Below are positions 48,241 to 52,675 of a DNA stretch of 52,675 nucleotides, one piece after another (positions within the stretch are counted from its first letter, which is position 1; every line of letters begins with the position of its first letter). The stretch is from Actinomycetes bacterium (lineage in GTDB: Bacteria; Actinomycetota; Acidimicrobiia; Acidimicrobiales; Bog-793): NCBI GenBank assembly GCA_021809805.1, contig JAJZKA010000004.1:1-52675 (forward strand), read 5' to 3'. The notes beneath the pieces were generated by a model that was not told the origin of the DNA, made no database searches, and was given only the letters and a program-made list of their open reading frames with translations. A program made the position numbers and the translations under genes.

Positions 48241-49236
48241 GCCGCGACGCTGCTCTGCGACGCTGCCAAGAGGTGTGATCGGGGCGAGTTCATGTCCGCC
48301 CGGTGCCGATTCCCAAAACCGATGGCTATCGCCCGTGCTGCCGATGAGCGCGAGACCGCGTTCATGGCGCGGGCGGGCCTCCTCAACCGTGGCGGGAGCA
48401 TCAAGGCCCGCCGGCGGGCCACCACGGGTAAGCGCGAGCTCGGCGCCGGCGTGGACGGTCCGGGTGAGATCCAGGTCGTGGATGTACGCGGCGACGAAGT
48501 CCGGGCGACGAAGGTCGGCCCAGCGAGCGGACACGTCGGCAAAGGCGACGCCGCTGAAGTCGGAACCGGCGAGCAAGGAGGCGTCAAGGCGAACGCCGAT
48601 GAGGCATCCCCCCGGAGCAATGCCCGCTCCCGAGCGGGGTGGGCTCGACGGGTGCAGCGGCTCCATTCCCGATCGAGCGAACCTGAGGTCAACGTCCTCC
48701 CAGCGAGCCGCAGGGAATGACACGCCGCCGTGTTCTCGGTCGTGGAGTACGGCGCCACGGAAGTCGCAACCAGAGACCAGCGGAGCCGTCCCGACGGCGC
48801 CAGCCACGGTGACGCCGAACCCATGGCAATCGACGAGCCTCATGCCGGCGACCACGGCGCCGGCGAGCGTGGCGTAGTGCAGCCTGCAGGACGAGAATTG
48901 CGTGCGAGCGACAGTGGCGTGCCGGAGCGTGGCCCCGTCGAAGTCGCTCCCCCCGAAGACCGCGTCGGACAGGTCGGCATCGTCGAACGAGGCCCGTGTC
49001 ATCGTGCTCCGGAGGACCGTCGCGGAGACGAGCCGAGCACGTGCGAACGACGCGCCGACCGCAGACGCGCGCGCGAGGGCTGCACCCCGCAGATCCGCTC
49101 CGTCGAGAAGGGCTCCGTCGAGGCGAGCGCCGGTCAGGTCGGCCCCGCGGAGAGCGGCGCCGCGGAGATCCTGGCCTCGCAGTTGCACGCTCTGGGCCCA
49201 TGAAGACTGCGACTCGAAGGTCGCGACGACGCTCAT
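48235..49236 (-). CDS. Pentapeptide-repeat protein
   Basis: A 333-residue protein. Residues about 15-110 are uninterrupted A(D/N)LxG-type pentapeptides (LRGADLTGARLDGALLDGAD), with further degenerate copies to about 235, predicting a right-handed square beta-helix. Some members mimic DNA and protect gyrase; others are scaffolds. The C-terminal 90 residues are Ala/Pro/Gly-rich with no repeat. The ATG at 49236 overlaps the WhiB stop (TGATG). Its 3' end runs into the operator of the replication operon. Confidence 0.85.
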   Translation of the reverse strand: MSVVATFESQSSWAQSVQLRGQDLRGAALRGADLTGARLDGALLDGADLRGAALARASAVGASFARARLVSATVLRSTMTRASFDDADLSDAVFGGSDFDGATLRHATVARTQFSSCRLHYATLAGAVVAGMRLVDCHGFGVTVAGAVGTAPLVSGCDFRGAVLHDREHGGVSFPAARWEDVDLRFARSGMEPLHPSSPPRSGAGIAPGGCLIGVRLDASLLAGSDFSGVAFADVSARWADLRRPDFVAAYIHDLDLTRTVHAGAELALTRGGPPAGLDAPATVEEARPRHERGLALIGSTGDSHRFWESAPGGHELAPITPLGSVAEQRRGE

Positions 49237-49652
49237 CAGGAGGCGCTCTGGTGACGCTGGGGCGTGCGGATGAGACCGTCCTCGACCAGCGCGTCGCACA
49301 GCGACATAGCGAGGTCAGAGGCGCTTCTTCCTCGCGCCAAGGCGTCACGCGCACCCGGGAGAGTCCCGGCCCAGAACCCGGCTCTGCAGCCCGCCAGAGT
49401 CGCCTCGTTGCACAGGGCGTAGGCGAGGCACGTGTTGTGCACCGGGCACGCCTCGCAGGCCTCGCGGAGGCGCTTCGTCGGGCGCCCGTTGAACCACGCG
49501 TCGTTGCCGAGATTCGCGCAGCTGGCGTACTCGGCCCACCGCGCACGGTCGGCTCTCGCCATTGCACCGGTGAGTATGGTCACGTTTGAGAGAGGGGCGT
49601 CCGGGAGGCTCTCGACCTCCACGTCGTCGCCTGCCGGGGTCGTCGTTTGCAT
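49236..49652 (-). CDS. WhiB-family iron-sulfur transcription factor (second copy)
   Basis: A 138-residue protein with cysteines 45, 66, 69 and 75 (C-x20-C-x2-C-x5-C) and a GFWAG turn in place of GVWGG. The basic C-terminal tail is less typical than that of the first WhiB. An N-terminal extension of about 40 residues is present; an internal ATG (residue 31) could give a shorter protein. It is coupled to the pentapeptide gene and divergent from the conjugation operon across a repeat-rich region. Confidence 0.85.
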   Translation of the reverse strand: MQTTTPAGDDVEVESLPDAPLSNVTILTGAMARADRARWAEYASCANLGNDAWFNGRPTKRLREACEACPVHNTCLAYALCNEATLAGCRAGFWAGTLPGARDALARGRSASDLAMSLCDALVEDGLIRTPQRHQSAS

Positions 49653-50171
49653 GACGATGAAGGTCGCGGGTTGACCTCTCCCCGATCTGACATTCCCTGG
49701 TCAAAGGGGATTTCCAAGGGCGGGACCCCACCCCTTTGCGGACCTCTCCGCCGTGCCATGACGACCTCTCAGCGGGCAGGGAAGGTGGCTGACCTGGACT
49801 TCCCTCGCCAGACCCGGAGGCCACGACGACCTGCGAGGCGCCCCGAGAGGCACCGTTGGACGTCGGGGGCGGTGCGAGTGGAATAGTTCGGAAGCCCTTT
49901 CCGGCCGCCTGTCGGCCGACTCGCCCATTTCGGGCGACTCCGGCGGGCTGTGGGAAGCCCACCAGCCGCCGTCTGCGGTTCTTCCGTGCGCTCTACGAGG
50001 CCTCCGGCGCGGCGGAGAGGTCCTGGCCGCGCGCCTTCCCTGCGGCCTCTCGCGCACCTCTCGACGCTCCCGAAATGCGCTGCGACCTGGCGATGGAAGA
50101 TCCGTGAGAGGTCACGTCGTCACTCTTCCTGCGCCGACGAGGAGAGCCCTCGCCAGGCAGGGAGGTGACAG
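49653..50171. promoter_or_regulatory. Large divergent intergenic region with GACCTCTC repeats
   Basis: No convincing gene is seen here. The octamer GACCTCTC occurs at 49673, 49741 and 49763 on the plus strand and as GAGAGGTC at 50015 and 50106. Other structure: CAAAGGGG (49702) / CCCCTTTG (49731), and a TCGCCC/GGGCGA hairpin at about 49921-49938. The region separates the WhiB gene from the conjugation operon and probably holds both promoters and operators. It might also hold the transfer origin, but no relaxase nick site can be identified. Confidence 0.5.
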
Positions 50172-50639
50172 ATGAAGACCGGACTGCTCGAGGCGGTGCG
50201 GACGGGGCTCTTGGAGCCGGCTCGCGCGACCGTCATCCACACGGGGACGCTCGTGCACAGCGCGTACCTCACGGCCTTCGTTCAGGCCACGACCGCCACC
50301 ACGCCCACCACGCCGGCGGCGGGCGGCGGGCTCACGATCGGTACCGGCACGGGCGCCTCGCAGACCATCAACACGCCGGTCGGGAACGCCACCGGCATCC
50401 CGGGTGTGTCGACCCTCCTCTCGCTCATCTCGAGCCTGCAGGGGATCGGCTTCGTCCTCGCCGCCGGCGCCGTTGTCCTCGGTGCCGTGCTGTGGTCCTT
50501 CGGGGCGGCCAAGGAGAACTCCCGCGGAAGCCACATCGGCAAGCAGCTCGTCCTCGGTGGGCTCGTCACTGCGCTGCTCGACGGCGTCGCCATCGGTCTC
50601 GTCAACTGGGTCGGCACGACCGCTGCCACGAACGGGTGA
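50172..50639 (+). CDS. Pilin-like or TrbC/VirB2-like membrane protein (DUF6112-like)
   Basis: A 155-residue protein: an N-terminal hydrophobic or amphipathic stretch, a Thr/Gly-rich part and two membrane helices (about 86-116 and 128-148) separated by a short basic loop. Size and layout fit VirB2/TrbC-type proteins, and its position directly before a TrbL-like gene supports a conjugation role, as for DUF6112 proteins in actinobacterial elements. AGGGAGG precedes the ATG at 50172. Confidence 0.65.
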   Translation: MKTGLLEAVRTGLLEPARATVIHTGTLVHSAYLTAFVQATTATTPTTPAAGGGLTIGTGTGASQTINTPVGNATGIPGVSTLLSLISSLQGIGFVLAAGAVVLGAVLWSFGAAKENSRGSHIGKQLVLGGLVTALLDGVAIGLVNWVGTTAATNG

Positions 50640-50658
50640 GCAGCGTCGTCCCCACGGC

Positions 50659-50691
50659 GGCGGCGCGGCTGTCTCGTGCAGTCGCGCCGCC
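50659..50691 (+). promoter_or_regulatory. Stable hairpin between the pilin-like and TrbL-like genes
   Basis: GGCGGCGCG (50659-50667) pairs perfectly with CGCGCCGCC (50683-50691) around a 15-nt loop. No T-run follows, so it is more likely an RNA-stabilising or attenuating element than a full terminator. Confidence 0.5.
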
Positions 50692-50731
50692 GGCGGACCA
50701 CCCCTCTGCCCATCGTTAGGAGCACCCCTCG

Positions 50732-52675
50732 ATGCACCCTTCGTCCCTCGCTGTGCGCGCGCTTTCGGCGACGCCTCTGCGCAGCGTTCTCCCCCCGGTG
50801 CGCGCGCACTTCACAGCGCCGGTGCGCGCGCACCTGACGGCATTCGTTCACCCGCTCGCCGCCACGCTCCCCGGTCTCGGCAGCGTGACGGGTGACATCG
50901 GCCAGTCGATCGTCACCGCCATCACGAACTGGATCGTGGTTGGCGAGTCCTCTGCGGTCGCCGGTCTCTTCACCGCCGGGATGAACGCCATCACGACCGG
51001 GACGCTCCCGGTCGTCACCCAGACCGCCTACACCGCCGCGCAGGGTGCCTCGGTGCGCAGCTGGTTCGCTGGGCCGTGGCACGGGATGGAGAACCTCGCC
51101 ATCCTCATCGGCCTCATCATCTTCTTCGTCGGCCTGATCGCCAACGTGGTGCGCGGCAACACCTCGGCGATGGCCAAGCAGGTCGCTGGTGGCGTGGTCG
51201 CCACCGTCGCCCTCTTCGCCGGTGTCCCGCTCTACATCGCGCAAAGCGTCATCGACGTCATCAACGTCGCCTCGCACTACATCGTGACCATCTCCGGGAG
51301 CTCGATCCCGACGGTCACCTCGGCGACGGTGCAGAACATCACCGGCACGTGGACGCTCGGTCCGCTGTTCACCGTGATCGGCCTCTTCCTCGCGGCGATC
51401 GCGCTCATCGGCGTCGTCATCGAGATGGCGATCCGAGAGGCCCTGATCTTCCTCGTGATCCTTTTCTTCCCCCTCGGGATCGCGGGCCTCTTCTACCAGG
51501 GCACGTGGGGCTGGCTGAAGCGCATGTGGGAGATCTTCCTCTCGATCGCCGTCAGCCAGCTGATCCTCGCCGTCGTACTCGTGGCGTCGATCGCCTCCTT
51601 CGAGAGCTTCATCGGCGGCGGCTCGCTCACCGACTTCTTCGAGTGGCTGGCCTTCCTCTACATCGGTGCCTTCTCCCTCCCGATGGCGCTCCGCCTCGTC
51701 CCGATGGCGATGGAACACGGCGCCGCTCACGCCCTTGGTGGACACCTCCGCCAGAGCGTCTCGGGCGCCATCCGTGGCGGCCACGCCGGCGGTCAGCAGC
51801 ACGCCAAGATGGCCGACGCCGCGGCAGCGACGGGCTCGTCGGGTCCGAGCTTCGGAAAGGCCTCGACGTCCGGCTTCGCCGCCGGCGGGATGGCGGGTGC
51901 CGCGGTCGCCGGCGCCAAGGTCGTGCGTGCTCGCATGGGCGCTCAGGCAGCCTCGGCGAGCGGCAACGGCGCGGCGCCGGCCGCCCCCCCGAATGGCAAG
52001 GGTGGCGCTACCAAGGGTGCCTCCGGTGTCGACCCGAAGCGCGCGGCGGCTACCGACCGCGCGACAGCCGGTGGTGCGGCGGCCTCTGGGGCAGCGAGCG
52101 CCGCCGGTTGCGCTGCGACCGCTGGGGCGAGCACCGTGGCGGACGCTGCCAAGAACGGTGCCGCGCACGTCGCCGGCGAGATGGACGGCCAGTCAGCCGC
52201 GGCTGCCGGCACGAGTGGCACCGAGGGCGGCGAAGCGGCCGCCGTCCCGAACTCCCCCGCCGCGGCGTCTGCTGGGGCTCCGGTCGGCGACGCTCCCCCG
52301 CCCACTGACGACGGCGGCTACGACGACTCGGACCGCTTCGACGACGACCCACGTGCTGCCTCCGCCGCCCCGATGGGCGCGGGGTCTCCCGGCGCTCCGT
52401 CAGGGATGAGCTCGCCGACGCGGCGCTCGGCCGCCACCTCTGCAGAGGACTCTGCGAGCGACGCGAGCGACACTGCCGCTGCGGCCGGTGCCGCCGCTGC
52501 GGACCGCCGCGGCGCCGGCGTTGCTTCTCCCGCCGCACCGGCGGGCGGCGGTGCGAAGGGCGCTGCGAACGGTGCTGGGGGCACCGGACGGCGCGGGTCT
52601 TCTGCTGCAGGTGCGCCAGCCGGCCCAGGTGCCAGCTCGCAGGGTCGCCCGACGTCGTTGCCGCCGAGCGGTGCG
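50732..52675 (+). CDS. TrbL/VirB6-like conjugation membrane protein (incomplete, runs off window)
   Basis: An open frame of 648 codons with no stop before the window ends. Residues about 105-330 contain about six membrane helices, including ENLAILIGLIIFFVGLIANV and EALIFLVILFFPLGIAGLFY, the TrbL/VirB6 pattern of a type IV secretion inner-membrane channel. After residue about 345 the protein becomes a long hydrophilic Ala/Gly/Ser-rich tail. The N-terminal region repeats VRAHFTAPVRAHLTAF. AGGAG lies upstream of the ATG at 50732. It follows the pilin-like gene by 92 bases. The long minus-strand frame across it is a compositional shadow. Confidence 0.8.
   Translation, partial: MHPSSLAVRALSATPLRSVLPPVRAHFTAPVRAHLTAFVHPLAATLPGLGSVTGDIGQSIVTAITNWIVVGESSAVAGLFTAGMNAITTGTLPVVTQTAYTAAQGASVRSWFAGPWHGMENLAILIGLIIFFVGLIANVVRGNTSAMAKQVAGGVVATVALFAGVPLYIAQSVIDVINVASHYIVTISGSSIPTVTSATVQNITGTWTLGPLFTVIGLFLAAIALIGVVIEMAIREALIFLVILFFPLGIAGLFYQGTWGWLKRMWEIFLSIAVSQLILAVVLVASIASFESFIGGGSLTDFFEWLAFLYIGAFSLPMALRLVPMAMEHGAAHALGGHLRQSVSGAIRGGHAGGQQHAKMADAAAATGSSGPSFGKASTSGFAAGGMAGAAVAGAKVVRARMGAQAASASGNGAAPAAPPNGKGGATKGASGVDPKRAAATDRATAGGAAASGAASAAGCAATAGASTVADAAKNGAAHVAGEMDGQSAAAAGTSGTEGGEAAAVPNSPAAASAGAPVGDAPPPTDDGGYDDSDRFDDDPRAASAAPMGAGSPGAPSGMSSPTRRSAATSAEDSASDASDTAAAAGAAAADRRGAGVASPAAPAGGGAKGAANGAGGTGRRGSSAAGAPAGPGASSQGRPTSLPPSGA

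Noticed and set aside
49856..50107. 83-codon plus-strand frame in the large intergenic region
   Set aside because: No ribosome site, Arg/Pro-rich random-looking product, and it overlaps the GACCTCTC repeats and hairpins that better explain the region.
50282..52168. 628-codon minus-strand open frame across the end of the window
   Set aside because: It is highly charged, compositional sequence (Arg/Gly/Asp-rich) antisense to the TrbL-like gene, whose membrane helices and ribosome site make it the real gene.
1..52675. Prophage interpretation of the whole window
   Set aside because: The replication module and DUF932 are phage-like, but there is no terminase, portal, capsid or tail gene, while ParA, Tad and TrbL-like genes point to a conjugative replicon.

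Overview
The window looks like part of a large mobile replicon, either a conjugative plasmid or an integrative conjugative element, from a high-GC Gram-positive actinobacterium. The evidence is uniformly GC-rich coding sequence, two WhiB-family genes (a family found only in Actinomycetota and their phages), a monoderm-type Tad pilus locus without a secretin, ParA-based partition genes, a phage-like replication module and the start of a conjugation operon. There is no capsid, tail, rRNA or tRNA gene. The species cannot be named from the sequence.

Layout. 1-1990: a group II intron on the minus strand, lying downstream of a strong minus-strand terminator. 2285-3649: a winged-helix protein, possibly a replication initiator, whose gene contains unusual palindromes and an AT-rich patch. 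3569-10210 (minus): a tightly overlapping Tad/Flp pilus operon with SAF/CpaB, TadZ, TadA, TadB, TadC, a pilin-like protein, two TadE-like proteins and a TadG-like protein, plus two small genes fitted exactly between the larger ones. The prepilin peptidase is separate at 14449. 10822-12839: a partition locus with a repeat-rich candidate centromere, parA and a ribbon-helix-helix partner. 15071-26271: a SNF2-like ATPase, a CPBP membrane protease, a tyrosine recombinase beside a dif-like site, a WhiB gene coupled to a helical-repeat gene, a CAP-domain secreted protein, an Hrq1/MrfA-type helicase and a primase-polymerase fused to an SSB domain. 27746-34318: a DUF932 - MoxR ATPase - unknown - metallopeptidase/VWA operon, then a membrane protein. 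34377-39936: a LysM/BTAD transmembrane regulator and two surface or membrane proteins. 48193 down to 39960 (minus): one long overlapping gene chain that begins with an initiator-like protein, a DnaC-like loader and a DnaB-like helicase and continues into membrane and secreted proteins. 48235-49652 (minus): a pentapeptide-repeat gene behind a second WhiB. 50172 to the end (plus): the start of a conjugation operon (pilin-like protein and a TrbL/VirB6-like protein that runs off the window).

The most interesting signal is regulatory. A bipartite element, GAGTGACAC - about 12 nt - GTGTCACTC, recurs in intergenic regions in front of most operons. At four of these the left arm is followed 27 nt later by a TAnnnT -10-like hexamer and then, exactly 6 nt on, by an ATG or GTG start codon. 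This geometry implies leaderless transcripts under a shared regulator that ties together the pilus, a helicase, a surface protein and the replication module. The GACAC core is the known recognition core of WhiA, which works with WhiB proteins, and two WhiB genes are encoded here; that link is inference.
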